The notes: generated from the sequence alone by a model not told the origin. Shown: positions 44,771-54,481, counted from the stretch's first letter. The stretch: DNA of 64,000 bases from Paraburkholderia sacchari (GCF_000785435.2 NZ_JTDB02000011.1:117956-181955); one strand, 5' to 3'. Translations and numbers: made by a program.

Positions 44771-45026
44771 CATCTCGGCGCTGAAGGCGGCATCCTCGGG
44801 TCGCGGCAGCTGTGTCGGGGGCAGCGGCGCTACGCCAGCGCGGACCGATCAACAGTGCAGATCCGGCAACGCTGAGGCAAGCACGGGCGACTTGACGAAA
44901 TCAGCCTCCCCAACTTTTGCACGCTCTCACGGCATTCGTGGGTCGCAGCACGCCACGTGGCGTTGGACGAAACAGGTACGCCACATGCTTCTCCACCTGA
45001 GTCATGATTCAAACTCGGGGGCCGAG

Positions 45027-45320
45027 ATGGAAGTCGAAACTACCGGATGGTTTCCATTGAGCCGATATGCGCCGGTCCGCGAAGGCTGGTACGAAGTCAA
45101 GCTCGCGAGCGGAGATACCGCATTCTCCCGGTTTGTCGACGGGCACTGGACAGAGCAGCCCGTGCTCGTGTTTACGCACTGGCGTGGCCTGAGCGCGGAT
45201 CCAGGCATCTCGCCGGACAGCGAGCACATGGACGCGCAGGTTGCTGCCGCGCAAGGTGTACGAGCGGCCTGGAACGCGTTCTTTCCCGGGACAGAGGATA
45301 CACGTCGACCCGAGGAATGA
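45027..45320 (+). CDS. Small conserved-looking hypothetical protein
   Basis: A 97-residue protein from ATG 45027. It begins EVETTGWFPLSRYAPVREGW and continues YEVKLASGDTAFSRFVDGHW and VLVFTHWRGLSADP, rich in aromatic residues and protein-like. No known family recognised. The open frame extends upstream to 44535 but that part is the transposase remnant. It could be a small cytosolic protein. Confidence 0.5.
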   Translation: MEVETTGWFPLSRYAPVREGWYEVKLASGDTAFSRFVDGHWTEQPVLVFTHWRGLSADPGISPDSEHMDAQVAAAQGVRAAWNAFFPGTEDTRRPEE

Positions 45321-46037
45321 GCTTTCCGGTGCGTGCTGCAGTTGTCCACCGTTTTGGCGGATACCTCTGGATGCCCCGTACCGTACTTCGGCACGTTACA
45401 GTAATTGAAAAACGATTCGGCGAGGCCCCCTGCTTTTTGGAGGCTTCTCGACCGACGGGAAATTAAACGTGAATCGCGCCACAATCGCCGCATGATTGCG
45501 CCGCGTGATCCGCCGCCGTCAAGCATGAGGATCATGCCGCTGAAGTTGCACGACGCCTGTCCCTGCCCGGGCTCGAAATGCCGTTTGTGACGCCAGGTTC
45601 GGACCCGGGCCGCCGGACGGCCGCGCAGACGTGGCGTACGAGCCCACGGCGACAAGGGCGCTTGGCCGGCGATGGCTTAAGGCGTGCGACCGGGATGAGC
45701 CCGAGATGAGCCCGATGTCGATGACCGGCGCAAAAATCATGCAGTCGAGATGCAAACATCCGGAACTACAGGTTCGCGTGCCGACGGCACCCAAAAAAAG
45801 CGCGAACTTTCACCCACTGTGTGGGCGCGTCCGCCGCCGCCCTTCCCCCGTCATCGGGGAGCGGCTTTGAAGAAAATTGAGCATACAACTATCATTTGTT
45901 TCTATGCATACCGGCTCTGTACAGCTTCCTCAGTTCTGTTGCGCGCCAATGATGTCGACGAGAAATGGCGGCCGCAGACGATCCGGCATGCTACGCAGAA
46001 CCGGTGTCGCGGTCGTCGTCCTCCGTGCAGTGAATGG
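45321..46037. other. Gene-poor stretch, nothing supported
   Basis: About 720 bases. Short frames exist on both strands, but none has a convincing start or family. An AT-rich piece at 45868-45905 could be a promoter but has no clear target. The base composition and broken frames suggest decayed DNA. Confidence 0.4.
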
Positions 46038-46463
46038 CTAGCGGTCCGGCTTCGTCGGCCTGGAAACTGCCCTCAGCGTCGAAGCGGCACCGGCGCCATC
46101 GGAGGTGGCAATGTCGCCGAGCGATACGATGCCGACCAAATGCTTTTTGTGATCGAGCACCGGAACGCGTCGGATCCGCCTGCCCGCCATTTTCCGCTTC
46201 ACGTCGTTGATGTCGTCATCTTCATAACACCATTGCACGTGCTGGGTTGCGATTTCGGTCACCGGCGCGGCCGGATCGACCCCGGACGCCACTGCTCGCA
46301 CCGCGATGTCTCGGTCCGTTACCGTGCCCACCAGTTCCTCCCCGTCGCATACGGGGAGAGAACCGACCTCATGTTCCGCCATCATCATTGCCGCCTGGCG
46401 GATCGTGTCGTTTGCGCGAATCGAAATCGCATCGTGCGTCATCACTTCCGCTACCTTCGTCAT
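46038..46463 (-). CDS. CBS-domain pair protein
   Basis: A 141-residue protein made of two CBS repeats: VAEVMTHDAISIRANDTIRQ with VGSLPVCDGEELVGTVTDRD, and a second ending RVPVLDHKKHLVGIVSLGD. Such stand-alone pairs bind adenosine nucleotides and act as regulators; the partner is unknown. GGAGA sits 6-7 bases before ATG 46463, so this start is preferred to 46475 or 46487. Confidence 0.88.
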   Translation of the reverse strand: MTKVAEVMTHDAISIRANDTIRQAAMMMAEHEVGSLPVCDGEELVGTVTDRDIAVRAVASGVDPAAPVTEIATQHVQWCYEDDDINDVKRKMAGRRIRRVPVLDHKKHLVGIVSLGDIATSDGAGAASTLRAVSRPTKPDR

Positions 46464-47085
46464 CGCCGTCTCCATCGAACAAGTCACTCAGTGAAAGGAG
46501 CATCGCATATGCCAGCCCTCCGTTCGATTCCCTTTTATCGCAGGGCCAGCGTGCTCCTGTTGGACAACGGGAGGGACTATGCACAGTCGATGGCTATGGA
46601 GCCATTTCAAATCCTGCCCTCTTCAAAGTATTCCCTCTGTTTCATCTGAATATACTGCCGTGGATCACTGAAGGTTGGTCTGTCTTCAGGATCGGCTTCT
46701 GGTTACTCCTTGATGCCCGGCGACTGCCGCCGCTCAGAGTGAAATTTGGATTCCTGATCGACTATTCATTCCCCAACCCGTCACACGGGGAACTGAGGGC
46801 TGACCAAAAATCAGGGGCTACGTCCGTGTTCTAATATCCAATTCCGCAGCCGGTTCAAGTTACTCACGCGAGCCCTCTCGCCCACCCGAAGTTTCCATCG
46901 CCTGCCGCAGACACTTGTACTTAGCCGGTGACAGCCCGGCTGAGTAGTTGAATGGCAGGATTTTCATCGCTTTTGGCGAGTTCGACGGCAGCGGAGGATT
47001 ATCAGGTAAGGGAAAGCTTAGAGAGAGACGCACTTGTCGCGCAAGGCAGACAGGCGCGCCCCACATCGCCGCAGGCGAGTTGTCA
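46464..47085. other. Gene-poor stretch, nothing supported
   Basis: About 620 bases between the CBS gene and the small exported protein. A minus-strand frame at 46860-47000 reads LPFNYSAGLSPAKYKCLRQA, which is protein-like, but no start or family is clear; it may be a fragment. Confidence 0.35.
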
Positions 47086-47373
47086 CTAGTCGCGATCCTC
47101 GTGCTCACGGTCGCGGTACGGGTCATGATCATGTGGATGACGGTGCATCCATTCGTCGTGCTCCCAATAGCGGTGGCCGTCCCAATAGCGGTCGCCGTGC
47201 CAGCCGAGCGTGATCACCACCCCAGGCGCTGGGGCGGGAGCCGGCTCTTCGTACCTCGGCGGTGGTTGCGGCGCGACGTAAACTTGCGCGAAGGCCGCGC
47301 CGGTCGTGACGATTGCTGTGCCCGCCACGAGTGTCATCAGAATCGTGCGCGTTACATTCATCATAGGTTTCAT
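47086..47373 (-). CDS. Small exported His/Trp/Tyr-rich protein
   Basis: A 95-residue protein with a clear signal peptide (MNVTRTILMTLVAGTAIVTT then GAAFAQ) and a proline-rich linker (APQPPPRYEEPAPAPAPG). A WHGDRYWDGHRYWEHDEWMH stretch and an acidic/histidine end follow. Secretion to the periplasm is expected; function unknown. It resembles the small YXWHGxRYW proteins common in Burkholderia. gagggagg directly before ATG 47373 is a strong ribosome site. Confidence 0.75.
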   Translation of the reverse strand: MKPMMNVTRTILMTLVAGTAIVTTGAAFAQVYVAPQPPPRYEEPAPAPAPGVVITLGWHGDRYWDGHRYWEHDEWMHRHPHDHDPYRDREHEDRD

Positions 47374-47940
47374 CGTGTACCCTCCCTCAAACACCCGAAG
47401 TTGCGCAGCGCCCGTACCTAATCGAGGCGGCAAGCGCGCAGGTCTCCCCCGCCGGCCGTCGTGGGTCGCAAACGCACGCGCCTGCGAGGCAACATAAGCA
47501 GCGAGCCTCGGGCAGGTCTATAGGAAGAAAAGACCCGGCAAACGCTCGAATGGCTGCGGCGGCCGTCGGCGATGCGGCCCTTGCTGCTGCCGTCGAACGA
47601 TGCACCGGATCAGGCAAGCCATACCTGTCCGCTGTGTCCTCAAGGCGGGGCGTCAAAACTCCCGGGTTTCATTTGCCGCAGCAGCCAGGCCCGAGCCCAG
47701 TGGCGGACCAATGCCTGGCAACCACCCGGGGGTATTCATCTGTCGGAAGCGCAGTGCTTCCGCCGAAAAGGCGATCGCTGAAGCTGCGTTCGATGAGCCG
47801 CCTTCGGGCCTCGATGACTTTGATCCGGTCGCGCGTGCGAGTCGTCAAGATTTCTGGTGAGAAGCCGCAGCTGCCATTGCCGCAAGCTGGGCTTGAGCCG
47901 CAGTAATGGAGGCCGGATGATCCCCTTCGCCGCGATAGAT
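47374..47940. other. Intergenic stretch, nothing supported
   Basis: About 570 bases upstream of the toxin-antitoxin operon. A minus-strand frame at 47669-47965 includes TRTRDRIKVIEARRRLIERS but has no recognised family or good ribosome site. No repeats or RNA genes recognised. Confidence 0.35.
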
Positions 47941-47968
47941 CAAATGAGCTATAACTAAGGCTCATTTG
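47941..47968. promoter_or_regulatory. Operator/promoter of the Xre-RES operon
   Basis: caaatgagc (47941-47949) and gctcatttg (47960-47968) form a perfect 9-bp inverted repeat. The 10-base centre, tataactaag, holds a -10-like TATAAC. This is the expected site where the antitoxin would bind to repress its own operon. Confidence 0.75.
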
Positions 47969-47988
47969 GTTCGCGACCGGAGCGCACC

Positions 47989-48417
47989 ATGCAACTCGTT
48001 TCCCCCGAGAAGATCGCCGCAGTCATGGGCCTCAGCCCGGCACCCCGTTCGATCGCCGAACTCGAGGCGCAGGTCGCCGAAGGCCTACCCAAATCCGCCC
48101 TGCGAAACGGCGTCGAGCACATCGCCCTGACCGCGGAGGCAAGGCGCGCGCTCCAGGCACGCATCGTTCCTGAGGCAACCTACAAGCGCCGTCGCGACAG
48201 GCTTATACCTGACGAATCTGAAAAGACGGAGCGGCTCGCGCGAGTCTACGCGAGTGCAGCCTACGTCTGGGACGATCCTGCCGACGCACGTACATTCCTT
48301 GCCACGCCCCATCCCCTGCTGGAAGGCCGCACACCGTTCGAGGTTACCCTGACAGAGCTAGGTGCGCGGCGCGTGGAAGAACTGCTCTGGAAACTCTTTT
48401 ACGGGCTGCCAGCCTGA
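47989..48417 (+). CDS. Xre/MbcA/ParS-type antitoxin (DUF2384)
   Basis: A 142-residue antitoxin. The N-terminal part holds a Xre-like helix-turn-helix (VEHIALTAEARRALQARIVP then EATYKRRR). The C-terminal DUF2384 domain ends ADARTFLATPHPLLEGRTPF, then ELLWKLFYGLPA. It neutralises the adjacent RES toxin and should repress the operon. Its stop shares one base with the toxin start (TGATG). Confidence 0.92.
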   Translation: MQLVSPEKIAAVMGLSPAPRSIAELEAQVAEGLPKSALRNGVEHIALTAEARRALQARIVPEATYKRRRDRLIPDESEKTERLARVYASAAYVWDDPADARTFLATPHPLLEGRTPFEVTLTELGARRVEELLWKLFYGLPA

Positions 48418-48908
48418 TGAGGATTTTTCGCATTGCCGACAGGCGGCATCCGCTATGGAGTGGCACCGGAGCCATGCCCGTTGGCGGCCGGTTCAATAGC
48501 CCCGGCCGTCCCGTGATCCATGGCGCGCTCACGTTCGCCGGTGCCATGCTGGAGGTGTTGGTGCACGCACGGATCGGTAAAGTGCCAAAGACACACGTCT
48601 GGGTCGAGGCGCAGGTTCCCGATGATCTTCCGGTCGAAAGGCACACCGACGGCACACTGCCTGTGCGATGGGACGGGCCATCCACAGAAATCGCGCGTGA
48701 TTTTGGTAACCGCTGGCTGGAGGAATGCCGCTCCGCGATCCTGATCGTGCCTTCGGTAGTCGCGCGTGCCGAGTCCAACGCCCTGGTGAATCCCGCCCAT
48801 CCGGATGCTGCGCGCATTGTCGTATCCGAAGCGCAGCCTGCCGTATGGGATGAGCGCCTGTTCGCTCTACCCGCAGTAGAGGGTCACGGAAAATCGGAAC
48901 AACACTGA
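48417..48908 (+). CDS. RES-domain toxin
   Basis: A 163-residue RES-family toxin, expected to degrade NAD+ and halt growth. FRIADRRHPLWSGTGAMPVG and GGRFNSPGRPVIHGA supply the conserved arginine, glycine and tyrosine/serine pattern of the active site. SAILIVPSVVARAESNALVN is the C-terminal family block with its RES residues (here A-E-S). Overlap with the antitoxin gene by one base fits a type II operon. Confidence 0.92.
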   Translation: MRIFRIADRRHPLWSGTGAMPVGGRFNSPGRPVIHGALTFAGAMLEVLVHARIGKVPKTHVWVEAQVPDDLPVERHTDGTLPVRWDGPSTEIARDFGNRWLEECRSAILIVPSVVARAESNALVNPAHPDAARIVVSEAQPAVWDERLFALPAVEGHGKSEQH

Positions 48909-48995
48909 AAGCGCAGTGACCATGCAGGCAATCATCCTGACTGGAATCACGTTGGCGAGTAGCGACCCCGCGCGAGTTAGCTCAAAATGCAGACC

Positions 48996-49223
48996 ATGAA
49001 TATTGAACCAGCGGGTACCTTCATGCTCGACGAAACCGGATTGCGCGAACAGTACGCGCAGCTGCAGCAGCGCGCGCTGCACCTCAGCTCGCATGGACAG
49101 GCACGAATTGACCAGTTGGCCGCGGCGATGCAGTCGCCCCCGAACGAGCACGCCGACGAACATTTGCGCGTGCTGAGGGATATTCCTGAGGGTCGAGAAG
49201 GGGAACTGCGACGGTGCACATGA
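48996..49223 (+). CDS. Small hypothetical protein
   Basis: A possible 75-residue protein starting NIEPAGTFMLDETGLREQYA, then QLQQRALHLSSHGQARIDQL, helical and charged. No family recognised. ATG 48987 or 48996 could start it. It lies between the toxin gene and a broken SLOG gene. No strong ribosome site. Confidence 0.4.
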   Translation: MNIEPAGTFMLDETGLREQYAQLQQRALHLSSHGQARIDQLAAAMQSPPNEHADEHLRVLRDIPEGREGELRRCT

Positions 49224-49321
49224 TTGACCTAACCCGGCGACAAACGACCTTTCGAATATCTTCGCTGGTTCGTCGGCACCCGTGCCTCGTCAAGCTAATT
49301 AGTGGAAAAGGAGACGATTCG

Positions 49322-49872
49322 GTGACCATGGTCGGAGTCATGGGTTGTGGCAAGGTCGAATGGGAGGCTCTGTCGACGCCACTGGAAAATGGATCGCCGA
49401 ACACGGGTTCGATTTACTGACTGCCGCCGGCCTTGGAGTTAAGCTCTCGCCCGCACGGGCGTTTTCGACGACGGAGGGACGTAGGGAACGGTCCGTTGAA
49501 ATCGTCCCCAGTGAACCGCACCCAATCCGCGGTTTTGCAGCGATCGTTGGCTACCCCAACCCGTATATCGACCTACCGGTCCTCACTCCACTTCCGCAAA
49601 AACGGGCTGACGCGCCAGACGACACATTGAACCGCAACTACGTGAATATGCTAACTAGCGACGTGGTCGTAGCACTCTCTGGGAGCCAGGGAACCCCCGA
49701 AGAAATCTGGCTGGCAGAGCGCTTTGCAAAGCCTCTGATTTGCATCGGCCCAGCGGAGGACTTTGATGGCGTACCGCCAGAAACACGAATCGTCGTCGAA
49801 CCTACGGCTGCATACGAATTCGTGCTCGCGACTACCAGCGAAGTTGATAAAGCATTGACGCCCAAATCCTGA
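49322..49872 (+). pseudogene. SLOG/TIGR00725-type Rossmann protein, frameshifted
   Basis: Frame one from GTG 49322 (aaggag 8 bases upstream) reads MVGVMGCGKVEWEALSTPL. Frame two continues GKWIAEHGFDLLTAAGLGVK, then NRNYVNMLTSDVVVALSGSQ and GTPEEIWLAERFAKPLICIG. Together they make a typical 180-residue lysine-decarboxylase-like Rossmann protein that may bind a nucleotide. The join is at ctggaaaatgg near 49391; one extra G would restore the frame. The usual GGAGxGVM is changed to TAAGLGVK, which also points to decay. Confidence 0.75.
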
Positions 49873-49935
49873 GGTTCTCATCTGGCAAGAGCCGTTCTTG
49901 AGGCGGCATCGGGGAAAGACAAGAGCGAACGCTAG

Positions 49936-50244
49936 CCCCGCACTCGAAATGCCAAGATCGTCGCTACGCTGGGTCCCGCGAGCACGAGTGAAGAAATCAT
50001 CGAATCGCTGTACAGGGCGGGCGCCGACGTGTTCCGGCTGAACTTCAGCCACGGCACGCACGACGATCATCAACGTCGCCTTGAGGCTATCCGCGCCGTC
50101 GAAGCACGTGCGGGCCAGCCCACCGGCGCGTTGCTCGACCTTCAAGATCCGAAGCTGCGGATCGGCACCTTTGCGTTGCGTAGATGCATATCGGCGACAC
50201 CGAGCGAATCGATTCACCCGGGGCAATGGTCGACAAGCGCCTGA
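49936..50244 (+). pseudogene. Pyruvate kinase, N-terminal fragment
   Basis: Reads RTRNAKIVATLGPASTSEEI, then GADVFRLNFSHGTHDDHQRR and GALLDLQDPKLRIGTFA, clearly the first 80 residues of pyruvate kinase. A TAG stands where the start codon should be. Similarity stops after GTFA. It lies just behind the broken SLOG gene. Confidence 0.85.
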
Positions 50245-51156
50245 GGCGTCAATCGATCCCGCGCGTCATGCAAGGGCGATACGATTGACTTGAAATACAA
50301 TCAGAATTCCAAATCAATCCAACATAAACCTTAACCATCTATTTTTAATATGCTATGCGAAATTATCAGTTGGGACTGTCTGCAGTTGTACCGCCGCCGT
50401 AGACGGCATCCAGAGTAAGGGCTCAGATGAGCTGCGGTTTTTGGAAGATCACATACAGGTTGTGGGCGGCACAAACCAGCACGACGTGAGTCGCTTCATT
50501 GAAGACTCCCTTTGCGTGCCAACTCGTTGCCGCTGGATTCCAGCATCAAGCTGCAGCAAAGACGATTCATTGGTTCGGTGCACGCTGGGTTGGGGGTGCG
50601 ATAGCACTCCGAGCGAGCTTTTGCGCCGCTTAAGGCGCCGGACACGGAGGCGGATTTTGGGGTCCTGGAAAACGTGATGCGCCTGAAAACGTAAGACTCT
50701 GACATCCTTGGCGCGCTATAAATTCGCGGGGGCTTTTCAATAAAGTCGGACTGGTCCACGCCGATCAGTTTCACAGCATTCAGCCGGTTTTTCCCCGCCC
50801 AGACAAACTGGCACGCGTGCTCGCTGATCTTGTTCAGACGCGAGCACACGAACCATTCGAGTGAGAACTACCGACGACCCACTCGCAGGCCCGTGCGCGC
50901 ACGTGAAGCCCGTTGAACTACCGAATCGTGTGCGCAAAATGACCTGGCGCTTCGCGAATTCGTGCGACGTTGAAGTGCGCTTTGGTGAAGTCGGTCTATC
51001 TTGCTACGGCTGTTGCAGACTGCGCACCGCCCCCAGATCGAACCGGCTTAGCGCACGGAAAACAGGCAGGTTGGGCCACCTGACAGAGGTTGAAGGTGTT
51101 GTTGGCAACGCGTCGGGCATCACACTGTCCACGCACACGCCCTGGTTCTCAGCGTG
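50245..51156. other. Gene-poor stretch with an AT-rich island
   Basis: About 910 bases. 50285-50370 is notably AT-rich for this genome (aaatacaatcagaattccaa and on). Later frames on both strands read briefly like protein (EHACQFVWAGKNRLNAVKLI on minus near 50800), but none forms a recognisable gene. Likely decayed DNA. Confidence 0.4.
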
Positions 51157-51351
51157 TCAATGCAGGCGCGCGAGGGCATGAAGGAGTGAATCGCCGTCCT
51201 GCGTAACGCGAGGCCGCACTGTGCCGCCGTCAAGCCTTTCCAGGGCGACCAGCTGACGTTCAAGCAATGTATCGAGTTCTTCCCGGTCCGCAATATGGTC
51301 GGCCGAGTCCCTTACCAGCATCAATGTCGCAAATTCGTGGGCGCTAAGCAT
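51157..51351 (-). CDS. Small hypothetical protein
   Basis: A 64-residue protein, MLSAHEFATLMLVRDSADHI then ADREELDTLLERQLVALERL. caggaggcaag directly before ATG 51351 is a strong ribosome site. It looks helical with a basic end. Similar small proteins occur in Burkholderia; function unknown. Confidence 0.65.
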   Translation of the reverse strand: MLSAHEFATLMLVRDSADHIADREELDTLLERQLVALERLDGGTVRPRVTQDGDSLLHALARLH

Positions 51352-51834
51352 GCTTGCCTCCTGATAGCTCGAGTAGTGCTGTATGGATTGTGTCGGCTGA
51401 AGCGCGCGCTTTTGACGATGCGCTGCCGGCGGTGCACGCGCTGCGAGATAGCGCGAGGGACTTGATGGTAGGCGCAGCTTCCCTGGCCCATCAATCCGGG
51501 TCGTCCCGCATATCGGGATAAATCTGTCGTTGCGTGCGGCAGATGGCAACCTGCAGGTCTCAAAAAGCAAGACTAATCAAACGCTTTCATTGCGTGGGCC
51601 TGCGCCAGATCACCACAGCGTTCCGTGTGGAAACAGTACATTGCGAGCGGCGGCATATTCCGATCTTCGCTCTCCATAGACGCTCTGCCTGTTCAAGGAG
51701 ATGCGTCGTCGCGCGCATGAGATGGGCATTTGCCTTTGCCAGTTCAATCGCGTCCGGGACGCAGCTCACCATCGTTGGGACGCTTTTTCGAAGCGACAAG
51801 CGAAGTAATGAATTCGTCCTGTTGCTGGCTGCAT

Positions 51835-52311
51835 TCATCCATGCCGATCCACTCCCGCCCCGACGCGGCGGTTGAACGCATCAGTTTCATGATGTGAGTA
51901 CCGCGCGGCACCCTTGAATAGCGGCAGGACTTCGGGAAGCAGGCTCACGATGCATAGCTGCCGAATGGCGCTAACGGGCGCGGTCGTCAACGCTGCAGGC
52001 ATGCTATACGGCTCAACCCACGATGGGATCTCGTAGGGCTTCTGCGCCCAGAGGACGACTTTCGCGCGGAAGGCAATGTTGTGACGCACGCCCTGCCAGT
52101 CGAGTGCCGTCTTGCCCCCGACGTGAAGACCCGGCACCCTTCGACTGAGGTACGCGATGATGCCGTCATGGCTTGGGCTGTCACCCTTGAGCAGGTAGGC
52201 GCCCTTGAACAGCCGCTGCAGCCATCCGGACTTGACCAAATAGGTCGCGGGCGCCGAGCTAACGCCCATATCCCCCTGACCTCCCGTTTTGGGGAGCCAC
52301 GCAAAACTTGA
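51835..52311 (-). pseudogene. AbiEi-family antitoxin fragment
   Basis: Reads SSAPATYLVKSGWLQRLFKG, then AYLLKGDSPSHDGIIAYLSR and LHVGGKTALDWQGVRHNIAF. This is the N-terminal wing and first part of the AbiEi antitoxin of type IV systems. There is no start with the expected N-terminus; an in-frame TGA lies at about 52313. The similarity fades after EIPSWVEPYS. The AbiEii nucleotidyltransferase partner is not present. 51352-51834 between this and the small gene holds nothing else supported. Confidence 0.65.
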
Positions 52312-52328
52312 ATCATGTCAGATACGCC

Positions 52329-53240
52329 TCACGCTTCTGGGCGGAAGTCCCACGGCGGTACACGAAACGCGTCCGAGAGGAAGTCGATCAGGCAACGCAC
52401 TTTTAGCGGCAACTGCTTCCGGCTTGGATAAACTGCATAGATTCCGAGTTCGATTGAACGATATTCCGGCATCAACCGGATCAGCCGTCCGGCCTTCACG
52501 TCCTCGCCGATCATGAAGTCCGGCTGCAGGATGACGCCACCATCGCGCAGCGCAATGGCGCGGCACGTATCGCCGTTGTTCGAATACACACGTGCTTCGG
52601 TGCGCACCATCACCGTGCCGTCCGGCCCGTGAAAGTGCCACTCGTCGCGGCCGGACAAGTGCGAGTAGGCAAGCACACGGTGCGCGGCCAGATCGCGCGG
52701 ATGGCGCGGCGCTTCGTGGCGCGCGAGATAGCCGGGCGAGGCGCACACAACCATCGCGGTCGAGGCCAGCTTGCGACACACCATCGACGAATCCGGCAGC
52801 GTACTGATCCTCACGGCCAGATCGTAGCCTTCGTCGACGAGATCGACGACGCGGTCGTTCAGCGTGATATCGAGGTCGATCTGCGGCCAGGCGGCCATGA
52901 AGTCGCCCCATAGCGGGGCAAGATGCGACACGCCGAAGCTGAGCGGGACATTGACCCGCACCAGCCCGCCCGGCACCTGGGTGCGCGAGCTCACCTCGGC
53001 TTCCGCGTTATCCATCGCCTCGAGGATTTCGCGCGCCCGCTGGTAGAACAGGCGCCCCTCCTCCGTCAATGACAGGCGGCGCGTCGTCCGGTGCAGGAGT
53101 CGCACACCGATGCGCTGCTCAAGCGATTCGACATAGCGCGATACGGCCGCCTTCGACATCCGCAACGTATCGATGGCGCCGACGAAGCTGCCCGCGTCGA
53201 CGACCGCGACGAATACCGCCATTTCCTGACTTCGGTCCAT
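52329..53240 (-). CDS. LysR-family transcriptional regulator
   Basis: A 303-residue LysR regulator. The DNA-binding domain starts RSQEMAVFVAVVDAGSFVGA, with SKAAVSRYVESLEQRIGVRL as helix-turn-helix, close to the CrgA/DhcR subgroup. The effector domain begins VRVNVPLSFGVSHLAPLWGD near residue 93. It is divergent from the esterase-DoxX-oxidoreductase operon across a 147-base gap and probably controls it, perhaps in response to quinones or aldehydes. Confidence 0.93.
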   Translation of the reverse strand: MDRSQEMAVFVAVVDAGSFVGAIDTLRMSKAAVSRYVESLEQRIGVRLLHRTTRRLSLTEEGRLFYQRAREILEAMDNAEAEVSSRTQVPGGLVRVNVPLSFGVSHLAPLWGDFMAAWPQIDLDITLNDRVVDLVDEGYDLAVRISTLPDSSMVCRKLASTAMVVCASPGYLARHEAPRHPRDLAAHRVLAYSHLSGRDEWHFHGPDGTVMVRTEARVYSNNGDTCRAIALRDGGVILQPDFMIGEDVKAGRLIRLMPEYRSIELGIYAVYPSRKQLPLKVRCLIDFLSDAFRVPPWDFRPEA

Positions 53241-53387
53241 CTATTGTCTCGTTTATCGGGATTATAAATCCATGGTTCCCAAGTTTATCTCCATTGCTGC
53301 GATCAATAGAATTTGCCCATCGCATCTCACGCAGAAAAAAGGCGCAAGTCTGGAGCGTGAAGTAACGCCATCGAAGCCCTTCGACTC

Positions 53388-54059
53388 ATGGACATCCTGC
53401 ACAACGACATCCCCTCCGGTCTCTCGTTCCGCCTGCGCCCGGCGGCGGGCCAGGCGGCCGCACGGCTTTTCCTGCTTCACGGCGTAGGCGGGAACGAAAC
53501 GAACCTGATGCCGCTCGCCCAGGCGCTCGACCCTCGCCTCGAACTCGTCTTCGTGCGCGGACCGCTCACGCTCGGCCCGGGACAGCATGCCTGGTTCCAT
53601 GTCCGCTTCACCGCGCAAGGCCCCGTAATCAACGCCGGGCAGGCGGACGAGAGCCGCACGCGTCTGCGCGAACTGGTGCGCTCGCTGGCGCGCGCCGACG
53701 CCCCCGTGGCGCGGCCTGCCATGATGGCCGGCTTCAGCCAGGGCGGCATCCTCAGCGCGAGCGTCGCGTTGTCCGCGCCCGAAGACGTGCCGCGCTTCGC
53801 GATCCTGAGCGGGCGCATTCTGCCCGAGATCGAGCCGCATCTCGCGCCCCCGGACAGGCTCGCGCAGGTCTCGGCGTTCATCGCGCATGGCCAGCACGAC
53901 GACAAACTGCCCGTGAGCTTTGCCCGGCATGCCGATAACTGGCTCACCCGCCTCGGCGTCGTGCATGACACGCACCTGTACCCGGTCGGTCATACGCTCA
54001 GCGCCGACATCGCGAGTGACTTCACGCGCTGGATTCACCAGCAGATCAATCTGGACTAA
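53388..54059 (+). CDS. Phospholipase/carboxylesterase-family alpha/beta hydrolase
   Basis: A 223-residue hydrolase. The oxyanion loop is LFLLHGVGGNETNLMPLAQA near residue 29. The nucleophile elbow is MMAGFSQGGILSASVALS (Ser near 118), the acid is in FIAHGQHDDKLPV and the histidine in HLYPVGHTLSADI. It matches the MhqD-like carboxylesterase subgroup. First gene of a three-gene plus-strand run; 17 bases separate it from the DoxX gene. Confidence 0.92.
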   Translation: MDILHNDIPSGLSFRLRPAAGQAAARLFLLHGVGGNETNLMPLAQALDPRLELVFVRGPLTLGPGQHAWFHVRFTAQGPVINAGQADESRTRLRELVRSLARADAPVARPAMMAGFSQGGILSASVALSAPEDVPRFAILSGRILPEIEPHLAPPDRLAQVSAFIAHGQHDDKLPVSFARHADNWLTRLGVVHDTHLYPVGHTLSADIASDFTRWIHQQINLD

Positions 54060-54076
54060 CCCAACAGGAGCCCATC

Positions 54077-54481
54077 ATGACCGATACCCGCACCGCCCCG
54101 TATGCCGCTCTCCTCCTGCGCCTCGCCCTCGGCCTAATGTTCTTCGCGCACGGCCTGACCAAGCTGCTCGTCTTCACGCCGGCCGGCACCGCGAAATTCT
54201 TCGAGTCTGTGGGCTTTGCCGGCTGGTTCGCCTGGCCCATCATTGCCTTCGAGATTGTTGGCGGCGTGCTGTTGCTGACGGGCGTGTACGCGCGTGCCAT
54301 TGCCGCGGTTGCCGCGATCGAGCTGTTCATGGCCTCCACGGTCCACTTCGGCAATGGGTGGATGTTCACCAGCGCGAACGGCGGCTGGGAGTACCCGGTT
54401 TTCCTTGCGGTCGCTGCAGCGGTCCTGGCGCTGCTCGGTGACGGCGCGCTCGCGCTCAGGCCGACGCTGCGCAACGCCTGA
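54077..54481 (+). CDS. DoxX-family membrane protein
   Basis: A 134-residue protein with four helices: LLRLALGLMFFAHGLTKLLV, WPIIAFEIVGGVLLLTGVYA, AVAAIELFMAS and VFLAVAAAVLALLGDGALA. The HGLTKL motif and the Asn/Trp-rich loop (HFGNGWMFTSANGGWEYPVF) are typical of DoxX. In Bacillus a DoxX protein accompanies quinone detoxification enzymes. Shine-Dalgarno caggag lies upstream. Confidence 0.9.
   Translation: MTDTRTAPYAALLLRLALGLMFFAHGLTKLLVFTPAGTAKFFESVGFAGWFAWPIIAFEIVGGVLLLTGVYARAIAAVAAIELFMASTVHFGNGWMFTSANGGWEYPVFLAVAAAVLALLGDGALALRPTLRNA

Noticed and set aside
45486..45590. SEC-C-like cysteine motif (HDACPCPGSKCR)
   Set aside because: The cysteine spacing does not fit SEC-C, and the frame has no start or surrounding domain.
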